Positions 43,801-52,094 of a stretch of DNA of 64,000 nucleotides are shown piece by piece. Source of the DNA: Phycisphaerae bacterium RAS1. Lineage in GTDB: Bacteria; Planctomycetota; Phycisphaerae; UBA1845; Fen-1342. How positions within the stretch are numbered: the first letter of the stretch is position 1; each line of letters opens with the position of its first letter. The stretch lies in contig SMLU01000001.1 of assembly GCA_007859745.1 (NCBI GenBank), positions 372,001 to 436,000 of the forward strand, given 5' to 3'. Position numbers and translations under genes: made by a program. A model generated the notes under the pieces. The model saw only the letters and a program-made list of their open reading frames with translations, searched no databases and was not told the DNA's origin.

Positions 43801-44810
43801 GACGGATCTCCTGAGGTCAGGGTGACTTGGCGGCGCGAACTCCGTCGCACGCGCGAGAGAAGTGCGCCACCGGTGAAGGCTAGTAAAAGAGAGCTCGGTT
43901 CGGGCACGTACACAGCGATTGCGTTGAAGGTCTCGAATCCGTCGCCTGCCGCGACAACGCGCCTTGCACCGGAGGTTGTATCCACACCCCAGAGCGTTCC
44001 CCCGCTCGTTCCAACATAAAGGGTCTGCAGGTCAGGCGACACGGCCAGTGTGCCGAAGAAACTGCCGAAACCCGTCCGAAGCGTCTGCCGCAGCGCCGGA
44101 TTCTCCGCCGGGTATTTGTAGATCGTGCCCGTATTCTCGTCGGTCATGACGTAGAGGTTGCCCACGCTGTCGCCGGTGAGCGACTGGACGTTTCGCGTCC
44201 CGAACGAGTCGAAGTAAGTCGTGGTTCCGTCTGGCCGGATGCGCAGTACCAGACCGTCGTACTGCGGTCCGTCATCGTGCCCGCCCCAGTACAGGTCGCC
44301 GCTGGCCCCGAACGCGATCGAGCCGTAGCCGGGTGCCGGAACAAACTGGTCCGGCGGGCCATGTCCGCCCGGGAATCGCAGGATGTCATCGAACCCGTCG
44401 TTGAACACGAAAAAGTCCCCGTTGCGGTCATAGGCCAGGCCGTTGTTCCCGGCCGGCCCCGCCAGGCCGTCGGACCCGCTCAGGACGACCGACTGGCTCG
44501 CGTCGCCGCGGACCTCCAGTATCTGGTTCAGGCTTCGCCGAAACACGCGCAGCCCCGAGCCGTCGGGCGTAAACGCCATCCCGCCCAGCCCGCGGTTGTT
44601 CGTGTATTGCAGGAAGGGTGAGACCTGGCCGCTGGCCGGGTCGATCTCGTAGATGGTGTCGATCGGCGTGAACGGATCGCCCGTGCCGGCGTGCGTGACG
44701 TAGACGTGCCCATACTGAAATTCTGCCCGCGCCGCGACGGCCGCCATCACCAAATGGAAAGCCAGCGCCACAGCGGCGACAACAGGCCTGAACTTGCGAA
44801 GTTGACGCAT
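43752..44810 (-). CDS. PEP-CTERM beta-propeller protein
   Basis: A 352-residue exported protein. The signal peptide is MRQLRKFRPVVAAVALAFHL plus the following Ala-rich stretch. A WD/NHL-like repeat domain follows (FGASGDLYWGG, LTGDSVGNLYVMTDENTG, LAVSPDLQTLYVGTSGG). The PEP-CTERM sorting signal VPEPSSLLLAFTGGALLSRV is followed by RRSSRR. PEP-CTERM proteins are processed by exosortase and sent to the cell surface or matrix. The frame continues 25 residues past the usual end and overlaps the start of the oxidase-like gene by 49 bases; the signal is therefore not strictly terminal. Confidence 0.8.
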   Translation of the reverse strand: MRQLRKFRPVVAAVALAFHLVMAAVAARAEFQYGHVYVTHAGTGDPFTPIDTIYEIDPASGQVSPFLQYTNNRGLGGMAFTPDGSGLRVFRRSLNQILEVRGDASQSVVLSGSDGLAGPAGNNGLAYDRNGDFFVFNDGFDDILRFPGGHGPPDQFVPAPGYGSIAFGASGDLYWGGHDDGPQYDGLVLRIRPDGTTTYFDSFGTRNVQSLTGDSVGNLYVMTDENTGTIYKYPAENPALRQTLRTGFGSFFGTLAVSPDLQTLYVGTSGGTLWGVDTTSGARRVVAAGDGFETFNAIAVYVPEPSSLLLAFTGGALLSRVRRSSRRQVTLTSGDPSCSHHAEDLSARYFWE

Positions 44811-45154
44811 GATCGCTTCTCGTTTCGATGCCGCGCGATCGGCTCCGCCGGCAGGATGGGGAACTGAACCTCACTCCATTATTGCCCTGCCGACACTGGC
44901 GTATCAACAGAATTGTCCACCCGCGCGGTTTCCAGAATCAGAGCCGCGTGCCAAAGGCTCGCGTATGCCAGCGGTATCGACCCCCGCTCCCTCACGGTCG
45001 CGGCTCGGAAAATGCTCGCGCGCGAGCGAGCGCCTTCGCGCTCAGGCGCGCGCTTGCGCTTCGCGTTCTGATGGCCGGCGCGGCCTCGCGCGCGCTCGTT
45101 TTGCCACAGCCCGCCCGGCTTGACGCGGCGAACGGGGCGGATTAACTCCGTCGC
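44811..45154. other. Gene-free gap with family C and D elements
   Basis: Holds a left-arm family C copy (44985-45009) joined directly to a family D copy (45013-45071). No gene was recognised between the divergent flanking genes. Confidence 0.65.
44985..45071. repeat. Composite of family C half and family D, copy 4
   Basis: CGCTCCCTCACGGTCGCGGC then TCGGA, two or three bases, then CTCGCGCGCGAGCGAGCGCC and the GCGCTTCGCGTTCTGA end. Two families abut here. Confidence 0.8.
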
Positions 45155-45226
45155 ATGATCGCCCGCATTCGTAGTCGCATGATCGCCCGCGTTCGCAGTC
45201 GCATGATCGTCCGCGTTCGCAAATTG
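45155..45226 (+). repeat. 24-bp tandem repeat with three in-frame ATGs
   Basis: Units ATGATCGCCCGC[A/G]TTCG... spaced exactly 24 bases; each encodes MI(A/V)R(I/V)R plus SR or KL. Confidence 0.85.
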
Positions 45227-46471
45227 CATCCCGTTCAGACCGTCGTTTGGGCCTTGCTGCTGAGCGGATGCCGCCAGGACGGCGCGCCCGAGCCGCTGTC
45301 ATCCACGGCCCGCCCCGACGCCCCCGCTGCTCAGCCGGCCGCCCAGCCTGTCACCCCGCCTCCGGCGAGCCGCGCCGCCGCGCGCCCGATCGCGCGGCCG
45401 ATGCGGGCGATCTGGATCGCGCGCTATCACTACAACACGCCGGCCGACGTCATCGAGATCCTCAATAACTGCCGACAGCTCGGGGCTGACACGGTGCTGT
45501 GGCAGGCGCGCGGCGAGGCGGTGGTCAGCTACCCATCACAGCTTGAGCCCTGGGCGCGCGAATTCGATTTCAAGGACCCGGGCTTCGATCCGCTCGCACT
45601 GGCGGTCGCCGAGGCCCACCGGCTCGGCATGCGGATCGAGGCGTGGGTAAACGTGATGCCCGGCTGGAAAGGCGCCACGCCGCCGCCCGTGCCGGGGCAC
45701 GTCTTCAATGAGCATCCCGACTGGTTTCTTCATGACGCCGCCGGCAAGCAGCAGCCGCTGAACCAGAACTACGTCATTCTCAACCCGTGCTATCCCGAGG
45801 TGCGGCGACACATTGTCGCGGTCTTCGAGGAGATCGCGTCGCGTTACGACATCGACGGGCTGCACCTCGACTACGTGCGCTACGCGTGGGACTCAGCCAG
45901 GAACTCGAAACACCGCTATCCGCGCGACGCCGCCACGCTCGCGGCCTATGAGCGCGACACCGGCCGAAAACCCGACGACGACGCGGCCGTGTGGGACCTG
46001 TGGCGCGCCAACCAACTGACCCGACTGGTCGATGACACACGGCGAATGCTCGGCCGGGTGCGCCCCGGGGCGTCGCTGACCGCCGCCGTGTGGCGCAATC
46101 CGCGGCTGGCGTATAACGACTATCTGCAGAACGCGGTGGTCTGGCTGCGGAGCGGATTGCTCGATGCGATCATGCCGATGGCCTACACGCAGCGCCTCAA
46201 CACGTTCGAATTGGACATCGAGATGTATCGGCGCGCCGCGCCTGGCGGACTGGTCGTGCCGGGGGTCGGGCTCTACCAGCATCGCGACGAATCCACTACA
46301 CGCGCGCAGTTGGAGCTGTGCCGGCGCTGGGGCGGAGACTTCGCGCTGTTCTCGTACGAATCGCTTTTTCCCACATTGCAGGATCGACTGAAACGCGTCG
46401 AGCCTGAGCAGCAACGGGCGCGCCCGTGGCGCGTGGAAGTTGTGCGCGCGTATCTGGATGGGATGCCGTAG
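45155..46471 (+). CDS. GHL10-like glycoside hydrolase family 10-type lipoprotein (DUF187)
   Basis: A 438-residue lipoprotein. The first 24 codons are three tandem copies of a 24-bp unit, each opening with ATG (45155, 45179, 45203); the last gives MIVRVRKLHPVQTVVWALLL then SGC, a lipobox. A Pro/Ala linker follows. The catalytic-type (beta/alpha)8 domain from about residue 82 has MRAIWIARYHYNTPADVIEI, VLWQARGEAVVSYPSQLEPW, GMRIEAWVNVMPGW, IDGLHLDYVRYAWD and IMPMAYTQRL. This is the DUF187/GHL10 pattern of enzymes thought to cleave polysaccharides in the envelope or outside. The most likely start is 45203. Confidence 0.82.
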   Translation: MIARIRSRMIARVRSRMIVRVRKLHPVQTVVWALLLSGCRQDGAPEPLSSTARPDAPAAQPAAQPVTPPPASRAAARPIARPMRAIWIARYHYNTPADVIEILNNCRQLGADTVLWQARGEAVVSYPSQLEPWAREFDFKDPGFDPLALAVAEAHRLGMRIEAWVNVMPGWKGATPPPVPGHVFNEHPDWFLHDAAGKQQPLNQNYVILNPCYPEVRRHIVAVFEEIASRYDIDGLHLDYVRYAWDSARNSKHRYPRDAATLAAYERDTGRKPDDDAAVWDLWRANQLTRLVDDTRRMLGRVRPGASLTAAVWRNPRLAYNDYLQNAVVWLRSGLLDAIMPMAYTQRLNTFELDIEMYRRAAPGGLVVPGVGLYQHRDESTTRAQLELCRRWGGDFALFSYESLFPTLQDRLKRVEPEQQRARPWRVEVVRAYLDGMP

Positions 46472-46490
46472 AGCGGGAATCCCCCCTTCC

Positions 46491-46620
46491 TGGTGCGAGA
46501 ATCCCTTCTCGCACCCTCTCGTTCCTGGTGCGAGAATCCCTTCTCGCACCCTCTCGTTCCTGGTGCGAGAATCCCTTCTCGCACCCTCTCGTTCCTGGTG
46601 CGAGAATCCCTTCTCGCACC
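46491..46620. repeat. REP array: four 35-bp tandem units of palindrome E
   Basis: Unit starts at 46491, 46526, 46561 and 46596, exactly 35 bases apart. Each has GGTGCGAGAA-TCCC-TTCTCGCACC with perfect 10-base arms followed by the spacer CCTCTCGTTCC. The units are identical to each other over the palindrome and to the copy at 39388-39411 beside the RAYT gene. The array lies between the convergent GHL10-like and TauE genes. Confidence 0.95.
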
Positions 46621-46623
46621 CTC

Positions 46624-47568
46624 CTACAGCGCCAAGCGCCCCAGCGCCAGCCCACCCAGCAGTAACGTCGCAATCCCAACCCCGCCGCGGATCGTCGACT
46701 CAGGCAGTTTTCGCACCGACAGCGTCGCCAGCGGCACGCTCAGCAGCGCCCCCACCAGCATCGGCCCGGCCAGCTCCCACAGAATTGACTTGCCCATCAC
46801 GAGGAATCCGGCCAGTCCCGCCACGCACGTGATCGACTCGCACAGCGACGTGATTGCCACCGCCTGGCGCGGGGAAACGCCGCTGACGACCTGCCCGGCC
46901 GTCACCAGCGGCCCGTACCCGCCGCCGCTCAGCCCCTTGTTGAACGCGGCCAGCATGCCCACGCCGACCAGGTGAACCGGGCGGAACCGCAGCCGGCGGC
47001 GGATCGTTCCGAGGATGAGTACCCCCATGCCGACGATCATCAGCGCGATGATGATCGCCAGCGACCGCGCCGGAATCAGCAGCGCGATGTTGACCGCGCC
47101 GACCGCTCCCACCGCGCTCAACGCCGCCAGAAGAAGCGCCACGCGGCCGGCCCTCCGATCACGCAGGTAATCAATGTTGCCGTCGCGCTGGTGCATCAGC
47201 GTCGCCGCCAGGCCCGTCACGCCTTCGCTCAGCAGCACCGCCGGCACGATCGCCGTCGGCTCGAACCCCGCCAGCAGAAGCAGCGGCGTCAGGGTCGTGC
47301 CGTAACCCATTCCCAGCGACGAATCGACGAACTCGCAGATCGTCGCCGCGAGGAACACCACCAGCGTCGCCGCCAGCGGCAGGCTCGAACCCGGCACGCG
47401 CAGCTCGCCGCCGTGCGGCACGAGCGCCACGACACCCAGCACGAGCAGTGCGGCGCCCAGCCCGGCCGCGAACGCCCACACACGCCGTCGGCGCAGCAGC
47501 CGCGACCACTCCAGTCGCGGCGCGCTGTGGAGCGCACCACTTTCAATGGGTGTGGGCAGCGCGCTCAT
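46624..47568 (-). CDS. TauE/SafE-type membrane permease
   Basis: A 314-residue protein with about eight transmembrane segments (AATLVVFLAATICEFVDSSL, SLAIIIALMIVGMGVLILGT, VAGLAGFLVMGKSILWELAG). GMGYGTTLTPLLLLAGF and GGGYGPLVTAGQVVSG are the paired repeat signatures of the TauE/SafE anion exporters, which move sulfite, sulfonates or related organic anions. Its ATG overlaps the upstream stop as ATGA (47565-47568), so it is translationally coupled to the RHH gene. The substrate is not identifiable. Confidence 0.88.
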   Translation of the reverse strand: MSALPTPIESGALHSAPRLEWSRLLRRRRVWAFAAGLGAALLVLGVVALVPHGGELRVPGSSLPLAATLVVFLAATICEFVDSSLGMGYGTTLTPLLLLAGFEPTAIVPAVLLSEGVTGLAATLMHQRDGNIDYLRDRRAGRVALLLAALSAVGAVGAVNIALLIPARSLAIIIALMIVGMGVLILGTIRRRLRFRPVHLVGVGMLAAFNKGLSGGGYGPLVTAGQVVSGVSPRQAVAITSLCESITCVAGLAGFLVMGKSILWELAGPMLVGALLSVPLATLSVRKLPESTIRGGVGIATLLLGGLALGRLAL

Positions 47569-47804
47569 TCGATGTACCCCAGCGCCCGCAGCCGCTGACG
47601 GATCGCCTCAATCTCGTGCTGCGCCAGCCCGGGCGTCTGCGGGGCGATTTTTCCCCCGGCGGCCACGTCGCGCAGGACGTAGATCGCGAAGTCGGTGACG
47701 CTTCGAAACCCGGTGCCCTCGATCAGCTTGGAGAGCCGATCGTACAGTTCGCCGGGGATCTTCAGCGTGACCTTGCGTCGCGGATCGGCGTTCTTATTGG
47801 CCAT
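47565..47804 (-). CDS. Small ribbon-helix-helix DNA-binding protein
   Basis: A 79-residue protein. RRKVTLKIPGELYDRLSKLI is an RHH strand and first helix, and GFRSVTDFAIYVLRDVAAG the second. The remainder (GLAQHEIEAIRQRLRALGYI) is a helical tail. RHH proteins bind DNA as dimers at repeated half-sites, and exactly such an array is found upstream (47813-47850). AAAGGA abuts the ATG. The gene overlaps the TauE-type gene by four bases, so it is its likely regulator. Confidence 0.85.
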   Translation of the reverse strand: MANKNADPRRKVTLKIPGELYDRLSKLIEGTGFRSVTDFAIYVLRDVAAGGKIAPQTPGLAQHEIEAIRQRLRALGYIE

Positions 47805-47812
47805 TCCTTTTG

Positions 47813-47852
47813 CACTCCCGCAGGAGTGTAATCGCACTCCTTTTGGAGTCAA
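47813..47852 (-). promoter_or_regulatory. Promoter embedded in alternating CACTCC/GGAGTG half-sites (RHH operator)
   Basis: Half-sites CACTCC (47813-47818), GGAGTG (47823-47828), CACTCC (47835-47840) and GGAGT (47845-47849) alternate in orientation with 10-12-base spacing. On the minus strand TTGACT (47852-47847) and TACACT (47830-47825) are 16 bases apart, a good promoter lying inside the half-sites. This fits autorepression by the RHH protein. Confidence 0.72.
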
Positions 47853-48142
47853 GGCCGCCGCTCCGAAAACTCTCCGTGGCACGCCCACGGCTCCTGCGTG
47901 GGCATGCCGACGCAAAGGCCGTCGGCATGGCACCCGGCAACCGGCCAGGAACCCGGCACCATGGCGCTACCATGCAAGCCGACCGGTGCGCCGATCGCCA
48001 GATTCTGGGTTGCGGCACGCTGCGTGCATGCCGTTTCTAAGCGGAATGTCCCGCGCAGCCCGGCGACGAGGCGCCAGGGCCGGGGCAGGCGTGCCACCGG
48101 CCGGTCGATGCCGTCCCTTCGCCGTGGCGAAAGGAGGTTGTC
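47853..48142. other. Gap with family H repeat
   Basis: 47879-47932 holds the hairpins GGCACGCCCACGGCTCC.. / GGGCATGCCGACGC and AAGGCCGTCGGCATGGCAC (family H). No gene. GAAAGGAGGTTGTC (48129-48142) is the strong RBS of the next gene. Confidence 0.6.
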
Positions 48143-48850
48143 ATGATCACCCGGCGAGCGTCCGTCGGTTCGCTCGAGTTGGATCGCCTGATCGAGCGAC
48201 AGTTGCGCAATTGGGAGCTCTCCCGCGCGCAGAAGCGCGCCGACCCGGGCAGCCCGGAGTCGGCGGTTAACGAGTTCATCACCATCTCGCGCATGATCGG
48301 TTCAGGCGGCCACGAGATCGCCCAGCGCCTCGGAAAGCGGCTGAACTGGCCTGTTTTCGACAAGGAGATTCTCCAGCACATGGCGGGCGACGACGCCCTG
48401 CGCCGCCGGCTTTACGACGCCATGGACGAACGCGATGAGGGCTGGCTGGAAGGCATGCTGCGGCTGGTTCTGGAGTGCGAGTTCCACCAGGAAGAGTACT
48501 TTCACCGCCTGATCGAAACCGTGCTGGCGCTGGCGCGCAAGGGGCACGGCGTATTCCTCGGACGTGGGGCGCACCTGATTCTGCCGCGCGAATGCGGCCT
48601 GCGCGTACGGCTGTTCGCGCCACGCGACGTCTGCATCCGGCGGATCGCGGAGCGCGAAGGCGTGAGCAGCGAGGACGCCCGCCGGCGCTTCGACGAAACC
48701 CAGGGTCAGCGGACCGACTTCGTGCGGCGGCACTTCGGCCCGAAAGGCGACGGCATCGAGCCGTATGACCTGCTGATCAACACGGGGACGGTGACGATGG
48801 ATCAGGCGACCGAGATGATCGTGGCGGCGACGAAGCAGTGGGGGAAATGA
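48143..48850 (+). CDS. Cytidylate-kinase-like P-loop protein
   Basis: A 235-residue protein of the cytidylate-kinase-like family (Pfam type 2). FITISRMIGSGGHEIAQRLG at about residue 45 is the P-loop with GSGG in place of GxxGxGK[ST]. WPVFDKEILQHMA and VFLGRGAHLILPRECGLRVR follow, as does RLFAPRDVCIRRIAEREGVS. The family probably phosphorylates small molecules but is little studied. A strong AAAGGAGG precedes ATG 48143. Confidence 0.88.
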   Translation: MITRRASVGSLELDRLIERQLRNWELSRAQKRADPGSPESAVNEFITISRMIGSGGHEIAQRLGKRLNWPVFDKEILQHMAGDDALRRRLYDAMDERDEGWLEGMLRLVLECEFHQEEYFHRLIETVLALARKGHGVFLGRGAHLILPRECGLRVRLFAPRDVCIRRIAEREGVSSEDARRRFDETQGQRTDFVRRHFGPKGDGIEPYDLLINTGTVTMDQATEMIVAATKQWGK

Positions 48851-48854
48851 CTGA

Positions 48855-48960
48855 GGAATCGAGGGATCGAGGGATCGAGGGATCGAGGGATCAAGGGATC
48901 AAGGAATAACGGTCGCCCTATTCCCTCGGTCCCTTGATCCCTTGATCCCTTGGTCCCTTC
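48855..48960. repeat. Inverted CGAGGGAT / GGTCCCTTGATC microsatellite
   Basis: Six or so copies of the 8-base CGAGGGAT/CAAGGGAT unit, a short AATAACGGTCG centre, then the inverted TCCCTTGATCCCTTGATCCC run. It can fold as one long hairpin between convergent genes and could act as a terminator. Confidence 0.7.
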
Positions 48961-48969
48961 TTTCACTCG

Positions 48970-50817
48970 TTACTTCTCATCATCCGGCTTCAGCGTCACC
49001 CAGGTGAACTGCACGCCGTCGGGCGAGCTGGAGGCGGTCCCGATGCTTTGGCCGGTGTAGCGCAGCGCCTTGCGGAGTTTCTTCAGATCGCCGTCCGCCG
49101 CCTGCTGCTTGAGGCTCTGAATCCAGAGGTTCGCGATCATCGCGCTGGGGTTGCCCGGGCCGGCCTCGGCCAGCGCGTCGCTCTTTTCGGCGATCGTCAG
49201 CAGCGCGTCCATCATGGCCTGGTCATCCGAATAGACCAGCAGCCAGGCGGCGTCCGGCACCATGCGCGCCGCGCGTTTGAACGCTTTCGCGGCCGCCAGC
49301 CCTTCCCCCTCGGGCGGCGCCAGCGCCCGCTCCACCGTCGGCTTCATGCCGACGATGATCTGCTCATTCGTGGTCGCGACCGCGATGGGGAACATCGCAA
49401 AATCGAAAACCGGCGTGCCCTGCACGTCGCGCGACGTGAACATCGGGATGGACGATAGCAGCCGGCTGAGCGCCTCGCGGTTTTTGTGCCCGAGCGACAG
49501 CGACATGTTCATCGAGTCGGGTCCGAGCGGCTTGGTGATGCTCCAGATGAAGGTGAGCGGTTCCTGAAGGTGGTCGATCAGGTCCTTTCGCAGGTCGATG
49601 GGCGGTTGCCCCGGCACCAGCTCCACCTCCGACAGCGACCGCTGCATCTGATCGGCCGAGTCCGGATCGGCCTGGCGCACCATCCGCTCGATCTCGCTCA
49701 GCAGCTTCGACGGCACGACGTTCAACGTCGCCAGCACGACCGTCTCCGGACCGGCCGCGGGCGGCGGCGTCAGCGGACGGTTCTCCATGCTCAGCAGCGA
49801 AGCCAGCCCGCTGCGCTCACCGCTCATCAGGAAGAGCACTTCGAACTTCATGTCATACGAGCGCGCCCCCAGCCGCACGTGCCCGACCGCGCTGCGCAGG
49901 CTGTCGGCGCCCAGCACTTTCATCATCTTCCGCCCGGTCTCGTCCATGCTCTCGTCCGCGCGGGCCATCTCGAACAGCCGCGGCAGGTTCACGAGAAAGC
50001 GCACCGTGCCCAGCGGCTTGAGCTTCTGCATCAGCGCCTTGTGATCGTCGCTCTCGGCCAGCGACTTGCCGCGCTTCTCCTGCTTCAGCACGCCCTTGAT
50101 CACCTCCGCCGGCGCCAGCTTCTCGCCGCCAACCGCGACGACCAGCTTGTCGCCTGCCAGGCAGGCGCCCATCTGCGGCGGCAGTTGCTTGCCGGAAAAG
50201 AACGAGTCCAGCCCCTTTTCAATCATCTGCTCGAACATTTCCGGCCCGGCGGTCGGATCGAAATCGAATCCCTCCCCGGAGCTCTCCCCGTCGCCCGGCT
50301 CGGATTTGAACAGGTCAATCGTGTGATCGCCCGCTTCCGCAGTCTCGTGGCTCGAGGCAGACTCCTTGAGCTTGGAAATCGACGTGTCGTAGTAGGTCTT
50401 GAGCGTTTCCGTGTCGCCCGCCGTGGCCACGAGCACCAGATACCCGGCCGATTCGAAGTCGCCGCCCGGGGGGGCGTTCATGAACAACGCCAGCGGACCC
50501 GCGAAGGGGTTCTTGAGCTGCTCGGCCGTCACACCCAGGGCCTCGGCCAGACGTTTCGAAAATTTCTCGGTGATCTGGTTGGCCAGGTCGAACTGCGGCA
50601 CGCCGGTTCCGCCTTCGACCTCTTTCATCAGCTTGTACCCGCCCGTCTGCTGATACTCCTCCCAGAGCTTGGCGGTGTCAGTAATTCCGACGTAGAAAAG
50701 CGCGTCGGCCGGCGCCAGCTCGGCCGGGTCCTGTTTCGATTTTGATTCGGACTGAGCCCAGGCCAGCAGCGGCAACGCAAACAGCAGCGTGAAAAACGCC
50801 AGTAACGGACGACTCAT
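48970..50817 (-). CDS. Secreted protein of unknown function (DUF3352-like style)
   Basis: A 615-residue exported protein with signal peptide MSRPLLAFFTLLFALPLLAW. The mature part is charged and helical with ELAPADALFYVGITDTAKLW early and repeated K/E/D segments (KEVEGGTGVPQ, VIKGVLKQEKRGKSLAESDD). It resembles planctomycete proteins described as DUF3352 from memory, but no catalytic motif is visible. AGGAG lies upstream of the ATG at 50817. The HtrA-like protease gene is 76 bases upstream on the same strand, suggesting a shared transcript. Confidence 0.68.
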   Translation of the reverse strand: MSRPLLAFFTLLFALPLLAWAQSESKSKQDPAELAPADALFYVGITDTAKLWEEYQQTGGYKLMKEVEGGTGVPQFDLANQITEKFSKRLAEALGVTAEQLKNPFAGPLALFMNAPPGGDFESAGYLVLVATAGDTETLKTYYDTSISKLKESASSHETAEAGDHTIDLFKSEPGDGESSGEGFDFDPTAGPEMFEQMIEKGLDSFFSGKQLPPQMGACLAGDKLVVAVGGEKLAPAEVIKGVLKQEKRGKSLAESDDHKALMQKLKPLGTVRFLVNLPRLFEMARADESMDETGRKMMKVLGADSLRSAVGHVRLGARSYDMKFEVLFLMSGERSGLASLLSMENRPLTPPPAAGPETVVLATLNVVPSKLLSEIERMVRQADPDSADQMQRSLSEVELVPGQPPIDLRKDLIDHLQEPLTFIWSITKPLGPDSMNMSLSLGHKNREALSRLLSSIPMFTSRDVQGTPVFDFAMFPIAVATTNEQIIVGMKPTVERALAPPEGEGLAAAKAFKRAARMVPDAAWLLVYSDDQAMMDALLTIAEKSDALAEAGPGNPSAMIANLWIQSLKQQAADGDLKKLRKALRYTGQSIGTASSSPDGVQFTWVTLKPDDEK

Positions 50818-50893
50818 CTGGATGATCTCCTGTGCGGGGCGGGCGGCCTCTGAACCGCCGTGCGGACGAGACGTCCGCACTCCCCTTTCCTGA

Positions 50894-51835
50894 CTACTTC
50901 ACTCTCAGAAACCCGGGCGCGTCCTTGTTCTGCCGCTCGACCGGTTGAAGATAGCGGTATCCGGCTTCCGAGCTTTCACTGTTGTAGGCGAACGCGTCGC
51001 GGTTCTTCAGAAAATCGATCGCGTACCTTATCGGAATGGCGAAACCCAGCCCTTCGCCAAACGATATCTTCATGTTCGTCACGCCGATCACCTCGCCGCG
51101 CATGTTGAACAACGGCCCGCCCGAATTACCAGGGTTGATCTGCGCCGTCGTCTGAATGTAGACCAGCCCTTCGCTGGCGCGGTTGCGGCGGCTGATGATG
51201 CCCTGCGAAACAGTCCGCTCCAATCCCAGCGGGTTGCCAATGGCGAAAACCTGCTCTCCTTCGCGCAGGTCGTCGTCTGTCGCGAGGTAAGTGACCGTCG
51301 GCTTGTAGTCGTCCGGCAGCTTGGCCCGCAGCAGCGCCAGATCGAGGAACGAATTGATCGCGACGATTTCGACTTCTTCCAGCTTCTGCCGGCGGAACTC
51401 CGCGCCCACCTTGCGAAACACCGTGATGGCTACCTTCGTTTCGCGCTCAATCACGTGAAAATTAGTGATCAGGTGGCCCTGCTCGGTGATGAAAAACCCG
51501 CTGCCGTCGCCGCTGGGCGACGAGACCAGCGCCACGCCCTCGCCGAAGCGCTCCACGAGCTGCTTCACGCTGGCGGCCGGCAGCCGCGCGGTGCTGTAAA
51601 GGTCCTGCGTGGCCTCGACGTCGGACACGACGGGGGCCGTCGCGGCCGCTTTGTCGATCGACGCGATGGCGGAGCGCGGCACGGCCAGCACGTCGAAACC
51701 CAGATCGACAATCACGCGGTCCGCGTGCTCGCGCAGGATTTCAGCGTGAATCTGGCGGCCGTCGTTCAGAAAAATGACGTCCGCCGGCGCGGCGGCGGCC
51801 GCGAGCAGCAGGATGAGAGTGACGGTGGCGCGCAT
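50894..51835 (-). CDS. HtrA-like trypsin-type serine protease without PDZ domain
   Basis: A 313-residue exported protease. The signal peptide is MRATVTLILLLAAAAAPADV. An N-terminal VIFLNDGRQIHAEILREHAD segment precedes the protease fold. The triad is His127 (LITNFHVIE), Asp165 (NSFLDLALLR) and Ser238 (NPGNSGGPLFN). GQVFAIGNPLGLERTVSQG-like (residues ~194-211) is conserved in Deg proteases. No PDZ domain follows, unlike DegP/DegS. Envelope quality control is inferred from the family. Confidence 0.9.
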   Translation of the reverse strand: MRATVTLILLLAAAAAPADVIFLNDGRQIHAEILREHADRVIVDLGFDVLAVPRSAIASIDKAAATAPVVSDVEATQDLYSTARLPAASVKQLVERFGEGVALVSSPSGDGSGFFITEQGHLITNFHVIERETKVAITVFRKVGAEFRRQKLEEVEIVAINSFLDLALLRAKLPDDYKPTVTYLATDDDLREGEQVFAIGNPLGLERTVSQGIISRRNRASEGLVYIQTTAQINPGNSGGPLFNMRGEVIGVTNMKISFGEGLGFAIPIRYAIDFLKNRDAFAYNSESSEAGYRYLQPVERQNKDAPGFLRVK

Positions 51836-51960
51836 GGGGCCCTCGCGGAATCGACGTTGAAGAGAACATGGTAGAACTGTTCACCAAGGGCCACAAGCCC
51901 ACGCACACTGCGAGTCGTGGGTTGGGTGCAGCCGCTTTCCCGGGCGAACGGCTTTTCTTT

Positions 51961-52058
51961 CCGAACCCGCCGCGCCAAGCGGCGGGTCGACGTCCCGGCC
52001 TGTGCGGCGCCGCACGCCTCCGGACGTCAAACTCGCCGCTTGGCGCGGCGGGTTCGGA
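51961..52058. repeat. 98-bp family A element, copy 6
   Basis: CCGAACCCGCCGCGCCAAGC to TTGGCGCGGCGGGTTCGGA. It is located between the protease and kinase-like genes. Confidence 0.9.
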
Positions 52059-52094
52059 CAGCGAGCGGCTTGCCCCCCGGATTTCTGGTCAGAC

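Noticed and set aside
46491-46620. A CRISPR-like look (equal-length repeats at 35-base period)
   Set aside because: The spacers are identical in all units, only 11 bases long, and no cas gene is near; it is a REP array.
49486-50745. A 419-residue plus-strand frame
   Set aside because: Antisense shadow of the secreted protein gene with very high Arg/His/Gln content.
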